A stretch of 64,000 nt of DNA from JASLBX01 sp036374175. Lineage in GTDB: Bacteria; Actinomycetota; Actinomycetes; Jiangellales; Jiangellaceae. A program made the translations under genes and the position numbers. Below, piece after piece: positions 41,376 through 50,542 of the stretch. The DNA lies in the NCBI GenBank assembly GCA_036374175.1, contig DASUUH010000072.1:1-64000 (forward strand), given 5' to 3'. Position 1 is the first letter of the stretch. Each line of letters begins with the position of its first letter. The notes under the pieces are model-generated. The model made no database searches. It saw only the letters and a list, made by a program, of their open reading frames with translations, and was not told where the DNA came from.

Positions 41376-44300
41376 TGCCGCGGCGTACCGACATCGAATC
41401 GGTCCTGGTGATCGGTTCGGGCCCGATCGTGATCGGCCAGGCCTGCGAGTTCGACTATTCGGGCACCCAGGCGTGCCGGGTGCTGCGCGCCGAAGGGCTG
41501 CGCGTCGTGCTGGTCAACAGCAACCCGGCCACGATCATGACGGACCCGGAGATTGCTAACGCCACCTACGTCGAGCCGATCACCCCGGAGTTCGTCGAGC
41601 GGGTCATCGAGATCGAACGGCCGGACGCGCTGCTGGCCACTTTGGGCGGGCAAACGGCTCTCAACACGGCGGTGGCGCTGCACGAGCGCGGCGTCCTGGA
41701 CAAGTACGGGGTCGAGCTGATCGGCGCGTCCATCGAGGCCATCGAGCGCGGGGAGAACCGCGAGTCTTTCAAGCGGATCGTGGCAACAGTCGGCGCCCAA
41801 ACAGCGTCATCAATCATTTGCCACTCGATGGACGAATGTCTGGCCGCTGCGGCCGAGCTGGGCTTTCCGGTGGTCGTACGGCCCTCGTTCACCATGGGCG
41901 GCGCCGGCTCGGGCATGGCCTTCGACGAGGCGGACCTTTTCCGGATCGCGGGTGCGGGGCTGGCGGCGTCGCCGACCGCCCAGGTTCTGTTGGAGGAGTC
42001 GATCCTCGGGTGGAAGGAGTTCGAACTCGAGGTTATGCGCGACCGGGCGGACAACGTGGTGATCGTCTGCTCGATCGAGAACGTCGATCCGATGGGCGTG
42101 CATACCGGCGATTCGGTGACGGTCGCGCCGGCGCTGACCCTGACCGACCGCGAATACCAGGTGATGCGCGACCAGGCGATCGCGGTCATTCGGGCCGTCG
42201 GCGTCGACACCGGCGGCTGCAACATCCAGTTCGCAGTTGACCCGGCGACCGGGCGAGTGATCATCATCGAGATGAACCCGCGGGTGTCGCGGTCGTCTGC
42301 CCTGGCGTCCAAGGCGACCGGGTTCCCGATTGCGAAGATCGCCGCCAAGCTGGCACTGGGCTACACGCTGGACGAGATCCCGAACGACATCACCGCCGAG
42401 ACGCCTGCGTCGTTCGAGCCGGCGCTCGACTACGTCGTGGTCAAGGTGCCGCGGTTCGCGTTCGAGAAGTTCCCGATGGCCGACCAGCGCCTGACCACGC
42501 ACATGAAGAGCGTCGGCGAGGCGATGGCGATCGGCCGCAACTTCACCGAGGCCTTGCAGAAGGCCATGCGCTCGCTGGAGAAGCCGTCCGCAGTGTTCGA
42601 CTTCACCGGCTCGCCGGGGACGGCCGAGGACCTGCTTGAGCGGATCAGCACGCCGTATGACGGCCGGCTCGGCGATGTGGTGGCGGCGCTGCGCGCGGGC
42701 GCGAGCGTGGATCAGGTGGCGTCGGCGACTGGCATCGATCCGTGGTTCGTCGACCAACTGCTGCTGCTCGTCGAGGTCGCGGACTCGGTGCGGACCGCTT
42801 CGGCGATGACACCGGAGTTGCTGTGGATGGCCAAGCGGCACGGCTTCTCCGACAACCAACTCGCGCAGCTGCGAGGCATGAGCGAGGACGTCCTGCGCGG
42901 CGTGCGGCATGCGTTGGGCGTGCGCCCGGTCTACAAGACGGTCGACACCTGTGCCGCCGAGTTCGCGGCCCGCACGCCGTACCACTACTCGTCCTACGAC
43001 GAGGAGTCTGAAGTGGCACAGCGGTTGCGTCCAGCTGTGATCATCCTGGGCAGCGGGCCGAACCGGATCGGGCAGGGCATCGAGTTCGACTACTCGTGCG
43101 TACACGCCGCGCTGGCGCTCAGCGCGGCCGGGTTCGAAACTGTGATGGTCAACTGCAACCCGGAGACCGTGTCAACCGATTACGACACGTCGGACCGGCT
43201 GTACTTCGAGCCGTTGACGCTGGAGGACGTGCTCGAAGTCGTGCACGCGGAGTCGCAGGCGGGGCCGGTGGCCGGGGTGATCGTCCAGCTGGGCGGGCAG
43301 ACGCCGCTGGGGCTGGCGCAAGGGCTGGCCGACGCCGGCGTGCCGATCGTGGGCACCTCGCCGGAGGCGATCCACCTGGCGGAGGAGCGCGGCGCGTTCG
43401 GCCGAGTGCTTGCCGAGGCTGAGTTGCCGGCGCCGAAGCACGGGACGGCGACGTCGTTCGAGCAGGCCCGCAAGATCGCGGCGGACATCGGGTACCCGGT
43501 ACTCGTCCGGCCGTCGTACGTGCTGGGTGGCCGCGGCATGGAGATCGTGTACGACGAGGAGACGCTCAGCAACTACATCACCCGGGCGACCGACGCCAGC
43601 CCGGAGCATCCGGTGCTGGTGGACCGGTTCTTGGACGACGCTGTCGAGATCGACGTCGACGCGTTGTACGACGGCGAACAGCTGTTTCTTGGCGGCATCA
43701 TGGAGCACATCGAGGAGGCCGGGATCCACTCGGGAGACTCGGCGTGCGCGTTGCCGCCGACCATGCTGGGGCGCGAAGACCTGCTGCAGATTCGCGCCTC
43801 GACCGAAGCGATCGCCCGGGGAGTGGGCGTGCGCGGGCTGCTGAACATCCAGTACGCGCTCGCCGGCGACGTGCTGTACGTGCTCGAGGCGAACCCGCGG
43901 GCGTCCCGGACGGTGCCGTTCGCGTCGAAGGCGACCGGTGTGCCGTTGGCCAAGGCGGCGGCACGGGTGATGCTGGGGGCTTCGGTGGCCGACTTGCGGG
44001 ACGAAGGACTGCTGCCGGCAGGCGACTGCCTGGATCTTCCGCCGAGCGCGCCGGTGGCTGTGAAGGAAGCGGTGATGCCGTTCAACCGGTTCCGGCTGCC
44101 GGATGGGCGCGTCGTCGACACACTGCTCGGCCCGGAGATGCGCTCGACCGGTGAAGTGATGGGCATCGACGCGCTGTTCGGCACGGCGTTCGCCAAGTCG
44201 CAGGCGGCCGCGTTCGGGCCGCTGCCGACGAGCGGCAAGGTGTTCGTCTCGTTGGCGAACCGCGACAAACGGCACATGATCTTCCCGATCAAGCGGCTGG

Positions 44301-44662
44301 CGGACCTGGGCTTTTCCATCGTCGCGACGGCCGGGACGGCGGACGTGCTACGCCGCAACGGTGTCGACGCGGAGGTCGTGGGCAAGTTGTGGACCGGGCA
44401 TGAGCCGGACGGCTCGCCGACGATCGTGTCGCGGATCCTGGACGGCGACATCGCACTGATCGTCAACACGCCGAGCGGGACGACCTCCGGTGGCAGCCCG
44501 CGCAACGACGGGTACGAGATCCGCCGGGCGGCCATCCAGGCGAACATCGCGTGCATCACGACAGTGCAGGGCCTGGCGGCCGCCGTGCAGGGGATCGAGG
44601 CGATGCTGGCCGGCCCGTTGGGCGTGCGGTCGCTGCAGTCGTGGTCGGCAGCGATCCGGTGA
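41375..44662 (+). CDS. carB: Carbamoyl-phosphate synthase large chain
   Basis: 1095 residues, standard length. Two homologous ATP-grasp halves: the first carries GSGPIVIGQACEFDYSGTQA and RPSFTMGGAGSG, the second GSGPNRIGQGIEFDYSCVHAA and RPSYVLGGRGMEIVYDEE. The C-terminal MGS-like domain (about 950-1080; GKVFVSLANRDKRHM, VATAGTADVL) is the site of allosteric control by UMP and ornithine in other species. It makes carbamoyl phosphate for both pyrimidines and arginine. Coupled to carA by TGATG; pyrD begins 19 bases after its stop. Confidence 0.98.
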   Translation: MPRRTDIESVLVIGSGPIVIGQACEFDYSGTQACRVLRAEGLRVVLVNSNPATIMTDPEIANATYVEPITPEFVERVIEIERPDALLATLGGQTALNTAVALHERGVLDKYGVELIGASIEAIERGENRESFKRIVATVGAQTASSIICHSMDECLAAAAELGFPVVVRPSFTMGGAGSGMAFDEADLFRIAGAGLAASPTAQVLLEESILGWKEFELEVMRDRADNVVIVCSIENVDPMGVHTGDSVTVAPALTLTDREYQVMRDQAIAVIRAVGVDTGGCNIQFAVDPATGRVIIIEMNPRVSRSSALASKATGFPIAKIAAKLALGYTLDEIPNDITAETPASFEPALDYVVVKVPRFAFEKFPMADQRLTTHMKSVGEAMAIGRNFTEALQKAMRSLEKPSAVFDFTGSPGTAEDLLERISTPYDGRLGDVVAALRAGASVDQVASATGIDPWFVDQLLLLVEVADSVRTASAMTPELLWMAKRHGFSDNQLAQLRGMSEDVLRGVRHALGVRPVYKTVDTCAAEFAARTPYHYSSYDEESEVAQRLRPAVIILGSGPNRIGQGIEFDYSCVHAALALSAAGFETVMVNCNPETVSTDYDTSDRLYFEPLTLEDVLEVVHAESQAGPVAGVIVQLGGQTPLGLAQGLADAGVPIVGTSPEAIHLAEERGAFGRVLAEAELPAPKHGTATSFEQARKIAADIGYPVLVRPSYVLGGRGMEIVYDEETLSNYITRATDASPEHPVLVDRFLDDAVEIDVDALYDGEQLFLGGIMEHIEEAGIHSGDSACALPPTMLGREDLLQIRASTEAIARGVGVRGLLNIQYALAGDVLYVLEANPRASRTVPFASKATGVPLAKAAARVMLGASVADLRDEGLLPAGDCLDLPPSAPVAVKEAVMPFNRFRLPDGRVVDTLLGPEMRSTGEVMGIDALFGTAFAKSQAAAFGPLPTSGKVFVSLANRDKRHMIFPIKRLADLGFSIVATAGTADVLRRNGVDAEVVGKLWTGHEPDGSPTIVSRILDGDIALIVNTPSGTTSGGSPRNDGYEIRRAAIQANIACITTVQGLAAAVQGIEAMLAGPLGVRSLQSWSAAIR

Positions 44663-44681
44663 TGCCTCAGGGGAGCGGCCG

Positions 44682-45779
44682 GTGAAGACGTACGAGTGGG
44701 TGTTCAACTCACTTCTGCGACGGCTGGATGCCGAACGCGCGCATAGGTGGAGCTTTCGGGCGTTGCGCACACTCGTCGCTACACCTGGGGGCAATCGGCT
44801 GGTCCACCGGGTTTGCCATGTACCAGACCTGCCTGTGGAAGCGATGGGACTGCGCTTTGCGAACCCGCTGGGGTTGGCCGCCGGCTTCGACAAGAACGGG
44901 GTGGGCATCGACGCCATAGCCGCCCTGGGCTTTGGTTTCGTGGAGATCGGAACCGTCACCGGTCAGCCGCAACCCGGCAATCCCAGACCACGACTGTTCC
45001 GCCTGCCGCGCGACCGGGCCGTCGTCAACCGGATGGGCTTCAACAACGACGGAGCGCCCGCGGTGGCGGCCCGGTTGGCCCGGCGCGAGCGGCGACTGGC
45101 GCAGCGCGTCAAGCGCGGCCGAGGAAAAACCCGCCACCGCCCGGTCGTGGGAGTGAATATCGGCAAGACCAAACTCGTACCTGCAGAGCAGGCCATCGAC
45201 GATTACGTCACCAGCGCCCGCCGGCTCGCGCCGTACGCCGACTATCTCGTCGTCAACGTTAGCTCACCGAACACACCGGGACTTCGTGACCTCCAAGCCA
45301 TCGATCAGCTCCGGCCGCTGCTCGCAGCGGTACGCGCCACGGTGGACGACGCCGCGCAGCGGCCCGTCCCGCTGCTGGTGAAGATCGCTCCAGACCTGGC
45401 CGACGACGATGTCCGGGGCATCGCCGAGCTTGCCACCGAACTCGGCCTGGCCGGCATCATCGCCACGAACACGACGACCGACCGTGCGGGCTTGGCGTCC
45501 GATCCCCACGAGGTCGAGCAGATCGGCGCCGGCGGCCTGTCCGGAGCGCCCCTCAAGGAGCGATCTCTGGAGGTGCTCCGCCTGCTGCGCGCGCACGCCG
45601 GAAGCTCGCTCACCATCGTTTCCGCAGGCGGAATCGAGTCCGCCGAAGACATCATTGAACGCATACAGGCAGGTGCGACGCTCGTACAGGCCTACACTGG
45701 ACTCGTCTACGGCGGTCCGTTGTGGCCAAGTCGCACCCTGCGGCGGTTGGCAGCGGAACGCGATGGAGGACGCAGATGA
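44682..45779 (+). CDS. pyrD: Dihydroorotate dehydrogenase (quinone), class 2
   Basis: 365 residues. The N-terminal helical part (MKTYEWVFNSLLRRLDAERAHRWSF) is the membrane-docking domain of class 2 enzymes; the FMN barrel carries NPLGLAAGFDKNG near residue 62, GFVEIGTVTGQPQPGNP near 86, NRMGFNNDG near 111, and the catalytic serine in VNVSSPNTPGLR near 190. Electrons go to the quinone pool. GTG 44682 with GGGAG upstream; longer readings enter carB. The pyrF ATG overlaps its stop. Confidence 0.96.
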   Translation: MKTYEWVFNSLLRRLDAERAHRWSFRALRTLVATPGGNRLVHRVCHVPDLPVEAMGLRFANPLGLAAGFDKNGVGIDAIAALGFGFVEIGTVTGQPQPGNPRPRLFRLPRDRAVVNRMGFNNDGAPAVAARLARRERRLAQRVKRGRGKTRHRPVVGVNIGKTKLVPAEQAIDDYVTSARRLAPYADYLVVNVSSPNTPGLRDLQAIDQLRPLLAAVRATVDDAAQRPVPLLVKIAPDLADDDVRGIAELATELGLAGIIATNTTTDRAGLASDPHEVEQIGAGGLSGAPLKERSLEVLRLLRAHAGSSLTIVSAGGIESAEDIIERIQAGATLVQAYTGLVYGGPLWPSRTLRRLAAERDGGRR

Positions 45780-46612
45780 CGTTCGGCGGCCGGCTACGCA
45801 CCGCCATGGACACCCGCGGCGCGTTCTGCGTCGGGATCGACCCTCATCCGGCGCTGCTGGCGACGTGGGGTCTGCCGGACGACCCGTCGGGACTCGAGCG
45901 GTTCGCCATGACCGTGGTTGAGGCCATCGGTGCGCACGTTGCGGTGCTCAAACCGCAGGCCGCGTTCTTCGAACGGCACGGCTCACGCGGCGTGGCCGTG
46001 CTCGAACGCACCGTTGCTGCGGCCAAGCAGGCCGGTGCCCTGGTCCTCATGGACGCCAAGCGTGGCGACATCGGCTCGACGATCCAGGCATACGCCGACG
46101 CCTACGTCAATCCCGCTTCACCGCTCTGCTCCGATGCCGTGACGGCCACCCCGTACCTGGGCTTCGACGCGCTCCGCCCGTTGATCGACACCGCCCTGGC
46201 CCACGGCAACGGTGTGTTCGTCGTCACGTTGACCTCAAACCCCGAAGGCGCGGAGGTGCAGCAAGCCAGGCTGGCTAGCGGTCAAACCGTGGCGGGCGCA
46301 GTGCTCGACCACGTCCGAAAGGTCAATGCCGGCGCTCCCACCATGGGTAGCGTCGGCTGTGTCGTAGGCGCCACCATCGGCTCGACCAGCGAAGATCTCG
46401 ATGTCGGAGGTCCGCTGCTGGCTCCGGGCGTTGGCGCACAAGGCGGTACTTTGGCCGGTCTGCGGCGTGTTTTCGGTAACACGCTGCCGAACGTCCTGCC
46501 GTCCAGTTCCCGTGAAATCCTGCAGGCCGGGCCCGATCCGGAGGCCCTGCTCGCGGCAACAGCGCGAGCGATTAGCGAGTTCACGTTGCCCTCAGGGGCC
46601 GATACTCGCTAG
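45776..46612 (+). CDS. pyrF: Orotidine 5'-phosphate decarboxylase, type 2
   Basis: 278 residues. The catalytic Lys-Asp array appears as MDAKRGDIGST near residue 96, in the longer type 2 form found in actinobacteria; GIDPHPALL near residue 18 and LTSNPEGAEVQ near 150 are also typical. It is the last step to UMP. Orotate phosphoribosyltransferase (pyrE) is not in the window, as is usual for actinobacteria. ATG in ATGA overlap with pyrD. Confidence 0.96.
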   Translation: MTFGGRLRTAMDTRGAFCVGIDPHPALLATWGLPDDPSGLERFAMTVVEAIGAHVAVLKPQAAFFERHGSRGVAVLERTVAAAKQAGALVLMDAKRGDIGSTIQAYADAYVNPASPLCSDAVTATPYLGFDALRPLIDTALAHGNGVFVVTLTSNPEGAEVQQARLASGQTVAGAVLDHVRKVNAGAPTMGSVGCVVGATIGSTSEDLDVGGPLLAPGVGAQGGTLAGLRRVFGNTLPNVLPSSSREILQAGPDPEALLAATARAISEFTLPSGADTR

Positions 46613-46663
46613 GTTCCGGTTGTCCATACCCGCATTACGAGTGAAACCAGAGGTGAACCGCCC

Positions 46664-46984
46664 GTGGCGCTCCCTTCCCTGACCCCCGAACAGCGCGCTG
46701 CTGCGCTCGCCAAGGCAACTGAGGCCCGCCGGGAGCGTGCGGAGGTCAAGAATCGACTGAAGCACTCCGGCGCCTCCCTGACCGAGGTGCTCAAAGAGGG
46801 CGAATCGAACGACGTCATCGGCAAGATGAAGGTCTCCGCGCTGCTCGAGTCCCTGCCTGGCGTCGGCAAGGTCCGCGCTGCCCAGATCATGGAGCGGATC
46901 GGCATCGCCGAGAACCGCCGCGTGCGTGGCCTCGGTGCCAACCAGATCGCTGCCCTCGAGCGCGAGTTCGGAGGCCGCGCCTGA
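46664..46984 (+). CDS. mihF: Integration host factor, actinobacterial type (mIHF)
   Basis: 106-residue nucleoid protein. Starts with a charged helix (TPEQRAAALAKATEARRERAEVKNRLK) and continues with the helix-two-turns-helix DNA-binding segment, LLESLPGVGKVRAAQIMERIGIAENRRVRGLGANQ. It bends DNA and affects nucleoid structure; the mycobacterial homologue Rv1388 is essential. It precedes gmk as in M. tuberculosis. GTG start. The GGAGG near its 3' end serves the next gene. Confidence 0.95.
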   Translation: MALPSLTPEQRAAALAKATEARRERAEVKNRLKHSGASLTEVLKEGESNDVIGKMKVSALLESLPGVGKVRAAQIMERIGIAENRRVRGLGANQIAALEREFGGRA

Positions 46985-47583
46985 ACGGCACGCCCACGCC
47001 TTACGGGGGAGCGGGTCGGCTGGTGGTCCTATCCGGGCCGACCGCTGTGGGAAAGACGACGGTCGTCCGGCGGCTCCGGACCACCCACCCTGAACTGTGG
47101 ATCTCGGTGTCCGTCACCACCCGCTTCCCCCGTCCTGGCGAAATCGACGGGGTGCACTACCACTTCGTCGACGAGGCCACCTTCGACCAGATGATTCGTG
47201 AAGGTGAGTTCCTCGAATGGGCCGTCGTCCATGGCCACGCCAAATACGGCACGCCACGGCGTCCGGTTGAGCGGGCGCTTGCCGAGGCCCGCTCGTGCCT
47301 TCTTGAAATCGACCTGCAAGGTGCCCGGCAGATCCGCGACAGCGGACAGGATGCGTTGTTCGTCTTCCTCGCGCCGCCAACGTGGGACGAGATGGTACGG
47401 CGACTGGTGGGCCGCGGCACCGAGAACGCCGCCGAACGCGAGCGCCGGTTGACGACCGCCAAGGAAGAACTCGCCGCCGAAGACGAGTTCGACATGACCA
47501 TCGTCAATCACGATGTCGAGCAGGTGTGCAAGGAACTGGTAACCTTGATGAGTCCCGCAGCGGAGCCATACGACCCTGCCTGA
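46981..47583 (+). CDS. gmk: Guanylate kinase, probable CTG start
   Basis: P-loop GPTAVGKTTVVRR; GMP-binding SVTTRFPRPGEIDGVHYHFV; EFLEWAVVHGHAKYGTPRRPVE; LLEIDLQGARQIR. It phosphorylates GMP to GDP. The first ordinary start codon, GTG 47023, would give MVLSGPTAVGK and cut into the first beta-strand. A CTG at 46981 in the same frame gives NGTPTPYGGAGRLVVLSGP, the expected length (200 residues), sits in a CTGA overlap with the mihF stop, and has GGAGG (46970-46974) six bases upstream. CTG is therefore the preferred start. Confidence 0.88.
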   Translation: MNGTPTPYGGAGRLVVLSGPTAVGKTTVVRRLRTTHPELWISVSVTTRFPRPGEIDGVHYHFVDEATFDQMIREGEFLEWAVVHGHAKYGTPRRPVERALAEARSCLLEIDLQGARQIRDSGQDALFVFLAPPTWDEMVRRLVGRGTENAAERERRLTTAKEELAAEDEFDMTIVNHDVEQVCKELVTLMSPAAEPYDPA

Positions 47584-47631
47584 GGGAATCTGCACCAGTA
47601 TCGAGTCCCCTTTGAGCCCGGAGGCATCAAC

Positions 47632-47916
47632 GTGTCCGGAACCCACGGCGTGGCCGAGGGCATCACGTACCCACCCATCGACGACCTGCTCGAAAAGTCC
47701 GACTCCAAGTACGCGCTGGTCATTTACGCGGCCAAGCGCGCGCGGCAGATCAATGCGTACTACTCACAGCTCGGCGAGGGCCTGCTCGAATACGTCGGCC
47801 CGCTGGTCGAGACTCAGGTCCAGGAGAAGCCGCTGTCGATCGCACTGCGCGAGATCGACCAAGGCTTGCTGACCGCCGAGGAGCCTGGCACCCCAGCGCA
47901 GCAAGAGCAGGAGTAA
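47632..47916 (+). CDS. rpoZ: RNA polymerase omega subunit
   Basis: 94 residues. The omega signature is PPIDDLLEKSDSKYALVIYAAKRARQINAYYSQL, residues 14-47, followed by KPLSIALREIDQGLL. It assists assembly of the beta-prime subunit. GTG start with GGAGG ahead of it. The gmk-rpoZ-coaBC-metK-priA series is conserved across many bacteria. Confidence 0.96.
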   Translation: MSGTHGVAEGITYPPIDDLLEKSDSKYALVIYAAKRARQINAYYSQLGEGLLEYVGPLVETQVQEKPLSIALREIDQGLLTAEEPGTPAQQEQE

Positions 47917-47924
47917 CTCCTTCG

Positions 47925-49163
47925 GTGGCGTCACTGACCGAAGGTGCGCCCGAACGCCCCCGCGTCGTCGTCGGCGTCAGCGGGGGCATTGCCGCGTACA
48001 AGGCCTGCGAGGTCGTGCGCGGACTCACCGAATCCGGCCATGACGTTCGCGTGGTACCCACTCGCGCGGCATTGCAGTTCGTCGGTGCCACCACGTGGGC
48101 GGCGCTATCCGGTCATCCGGTCTCCGCCGAGGTGTGGGACGAGGTCGACCAAGTCCCGCACGTACGGCTCGGCCAGCAGGCCGACCTGGTCCTTGTCGTA
48201 CCGGCCACCGCAGACCTGCTGGCCCGTGCGGCGCACGGGCTGGCCGACGACCTGCTGACCTCGACTTTGCTCACCGCCCGCTGCCCGGTGTTGTACGCGC
48301 CGGCCATGCACACCGAGATGTGGGAGAACGCCGCCACCGCCGCCAACGTCGCGACGCTGCGCGATCGGGGTGCCGTGGTGCTCGAGCCGGCCGTCGGGCG
48401 GCTGACCGGCGTGGACTCCGGTAAGGGCCGGCTGCCCGAGCCGGACGAGATCGTCGCCGTGGCCCGCGACCTGCTGGCCTGCAAGTCCGCGGTGTCCGAC
48501 CTGGCCGGCCGGCACGTGGTCGTATCGGCGGGAGGCACGCGCGAGTTCCTCGACCCGGTCCGGTTCATCGGCAACCGTTCGTCCGGACGGCAGGGCTACG
48601 CGCTGGCCCGCGCGGCGGCTTCGCGCGGTGCGCGCGTCACGCTCGTCGCGGCCAACGTGTCGTTCCCAGACCCAGCAGGTACTGACGTTGTTGCGGTGGG
48701 CAGCGCCGCAGAGCTTCGCGACGCCGTGCTGGATGCCGCCGGTAGCGCGGACGCAGTGGTGATGGCTGCGGCCGTCGCCGACTTCCGTCCCCGGGCCTAT
48801 GCGGCAGCGAAGATCAAGAAGACGGCCGAACAAGCCGTCCCTGTCGTGGAGCTGGAGCAGACCCCGGACATACTCGCGGAGCTCTCGGCGACTCGGCGCC
48901 GCGACGGCCAGATCGTGGTCGGCTTCGCCGCTGAGACGGGGGACCAGACCGGCAGCGTGCTCGACCACGGGCGCCGCAAGCTGGCCGCCAAAGGCTGTGA
49001 TCTACTCGTGGTGAACGAAGTCGGGCCGCAGCGCGGATTCGAGAGCGAGCAGAACGAGGCGGTGATCCTCGGGGCGGACGGATCGGCAACTCCGGTGCCG
49101 CTCGGTCCCAAGGCCGTCCTGGCACACGTGGTGTGGGATCTGGTGGCCGACCGGTTAAGGTAG
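47925..49163 (+). CDS. coaBC: Bifunctional phosphopantothenoylcysteine decarboxylase/phosphopantothenate-cysteine ligase
   Basis: 412 residues. N-terminal CoaC flavoprotein domain (about 1-185): VVGVSGGIAAYKACEVVRGL, PVSAEVWDEVDQVPHVRLGQQADL with the catalytic histidine, and PAMHTEMWENAA, a variant of PxMNxxMW. C-terminal CoaB domain (about 190-410): VVSAGGTREFLDPVRFIGNRSSGRQGYALA and AAAVADFRP. It catalyses two steps of coenzyme A synthesis. GTG start, eight bases after rpoZ. Confidence 0.96.
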   Translation: MASLTEGAPERPRVVVGVSGGIAAYKACEVVRGLTESGHDVRVVPTRAALQFVGATTWAALSGHPVSAEVWDEVDQVPHVRLGQQADLVLVVPATADLLARAAHGLADDLLTSTLLTARCPVLYAPAMHTEMWENAATAANVATLRDRGAVVLEPAVGRLTGVDSGKGRLPEPDEIVAVARDLLACKSAVSDLAGRHVVVSAGGTREFLDPVRFIGNRSSGRQGYALARAAASRGARVTLVAANVSFPDPAGTDVVAVGSAAELRDAVLDAAGSADAVVMAAAVADFRPRAYAAAKIKKTAEQAVPVVELEQTPDILAELSATRRRDGQIVVGFAAETGDQTGSVLDHGRRKLAAKGCDLLVVNEVGPQRGFESEQNEAVILGADGSATPVPLGPKAVLAHVVWDLVADRLR

Positions 49164-49223
49164 CCGCGCCACCGGCGACCATGACCACGTCGCGGACCCG
49201 CCCAGCCGACGTCCGTGGCATCG

Positions 49224-49229
49224 CATAAT
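49224..49229 (+). promoter_or_regulatory. -10 box for metK
   Basis: CATAAT matches TATAAT at five of six positions and lies 62 bases before the metK ATG. A transcript from here would begin within the hairpin at 49232-49262 or just before it. No matching -35 is obvious. Confidence 0.5.
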
Positions 49230-49231
49230 CT

Positions 49232-49262
49232 TCGTAGGTCCGTACCCGTTGCGGACCTACGA
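49232..49262 (+). promoter_or_regulatory. Perfect 11-pair hairpin in the metK 5' region
   Basis: TCGTAGGTCCG (49232-49242) and CGGACCTACGA (49252-49262) are exact reverse complements around a nine-base loop, TACCCGTTG. The element sits between the -10 box and the AGGAG site of metK. It has no T-tract, so it is not a typical terminator; it could be a DNA operator or an RNA stem at the 5' end of the message. Confidence 0.7.
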
Positions 49263-49291
49263 TCATCGATACCCGACAGGAGTTGCTCCCA

Positions 49292-50488
49292 ATGTCGCGT
49301 CGTCTGTTTACGTCCGAGTCGGTCACCGAGGGCCATCCGGACAAGATCTGCGACCAGATCAGCGACAAGGTTCTCGACGCGCTACTCAAGGATGATCCCG
49401 CCAGTCGGGTAGCGGTCGAGACCTTCGTCACCACCGGCCTGGTGCATGTGGGCGGCGAGGTGACGACGCAGGCGTACGCCGACATCCCGGGACTGGTCCG
49501 CGAGACCATTCTCGACATCGGCTACGACTCGTCGACGAAGGGATTCGACGGCAATTCCTGCGGTGTGTCGGTGTCAATCGGCTCGCAGTCGCCGGACATC
49601 GCTCAAGGTGTCGACGACGCGTGGGAGCACCGGGTCGATGCCGCGCACTCGGCCGATCCGCTCGACCGGCAGGGTGCGGGCGACCAAGGGCTGATGTTCG
49701 GTTACGCCTGTGCCGAGACACCCGAGTTGATGCCGGTGCCGATCAACATCGCGCACCGGCTGGCCCAGCGGCTGTCAGAGGTCCGCAAATCGGGGGCCGT
49801 GCCCTACCTGAGACCGGACGGCAAGACTCAGGTCACGATCGAGTACGACGGAGATCGTGCCGTCCGGGTCGACACCGTGGTGGTCTCGACCCAGCATGCG
49901 GCCAACATCGACCTGGACAATCTGCTCACGCCCGACATCGAGCAGCACGTGGTCAAACCAGTGCTGGAGAACTTCGACATCGACAGCGGCGGCTACCGGC
50001 TGCTGGTCAACCCCACCGGGCGGTTCGAGGTGGGCGGGCCGATGGGCGACGCCGGGCTCACCGGCCGCAAGATCATCATCGACACCTATGGCGGGATGGC
50101 CCGCCATGGTGGCGGTGCGTTCAGCGGCAAAGACCCGTCCAAGGTCGACCGCTCCGCTGCGTACGCGATGCGCTGGGTGGCCAAGAACATCGTTGCCGCC
50201 GGGCTTGCCACGCGGTGCGAGGTGCAGGTTGCCTACGCCATCGGAAAGGCGCACCCGGTCGGGTTCTTCGTCGAGTGCTTCGGTACCGAGACCGTGCCCG
50301 TCGATCGGATTCAAGACGCGGTCATGTCGGTGTTCGACCTGCGGCCGGCGGCCATCATCCGCGACCTCGACCTGCTGCGCCCCATCTACGGCGAGACGGC
50401 GGCCTACGGACACTTCGGCCGCGAGCTGCCCAATTTCACGTGGGAGCGCACCGACCGCATCGGCGAACTGCAGGCCGCTGTCGGTTAG
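49292..50488 (+). CDS. metK: S-adenosylmethionine synthase
   Basis: 398 residues; makes SAM from methionine and ATP. Motifs: FTSESVTEGHPDKICDQISD at the N-terminus, GAGDQGLMFGYA near residue 129 (the ATP-binding GAGDQG signature), and GGGAFSGKDPSKVDRSAAY near residue 272. ATG 49292 with AGGAG nine bases upstream is preferred over the in-frame TTG at 49283. It has its own promoter region and a 5' hairpin, separate from coaBC. Confidence 0.97.
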   Translation: MSRRLFTSESVTEGHPDKICDQISDKVLDALLKDDPASRVAVETFVTTGLVHVGGEVTTQAYADIPGLVRETILDIGYDSSTKGFDGNSCGVSVSIGSQSPDIAQGVDDAWEHRVDAAHSADPLDRQGAGDQGLMFGYACAETPELMPVPINIAHRLAQRLSEVRKSGAVPYLRPDGKTQVTIEYDGDRAVRVDTVVVSTQHAANIDLDNLLTPDIEQHVVKPVLENFDIDSGGYRLLVNPTGRFEVGGPMGDAGLTGRKIIIDTYGGMARHGGGAFSGKDPSKVDRSAAYAMRWVAKNIVAAGLATRCEVQVAYAIGKAHPVGFFVECFGTETVPVDRIQDAVMSVFDLRPAAIIRDLDLLRPIYGETAAYGHFGRELPNFTWERTDRIGELQAAVG

Positions 50489-50542
50489 TCCCGGACTGCC
50501 ACGCCGACCGGCCGTACCAGCGCATGCGATAGGAACGCCGGT

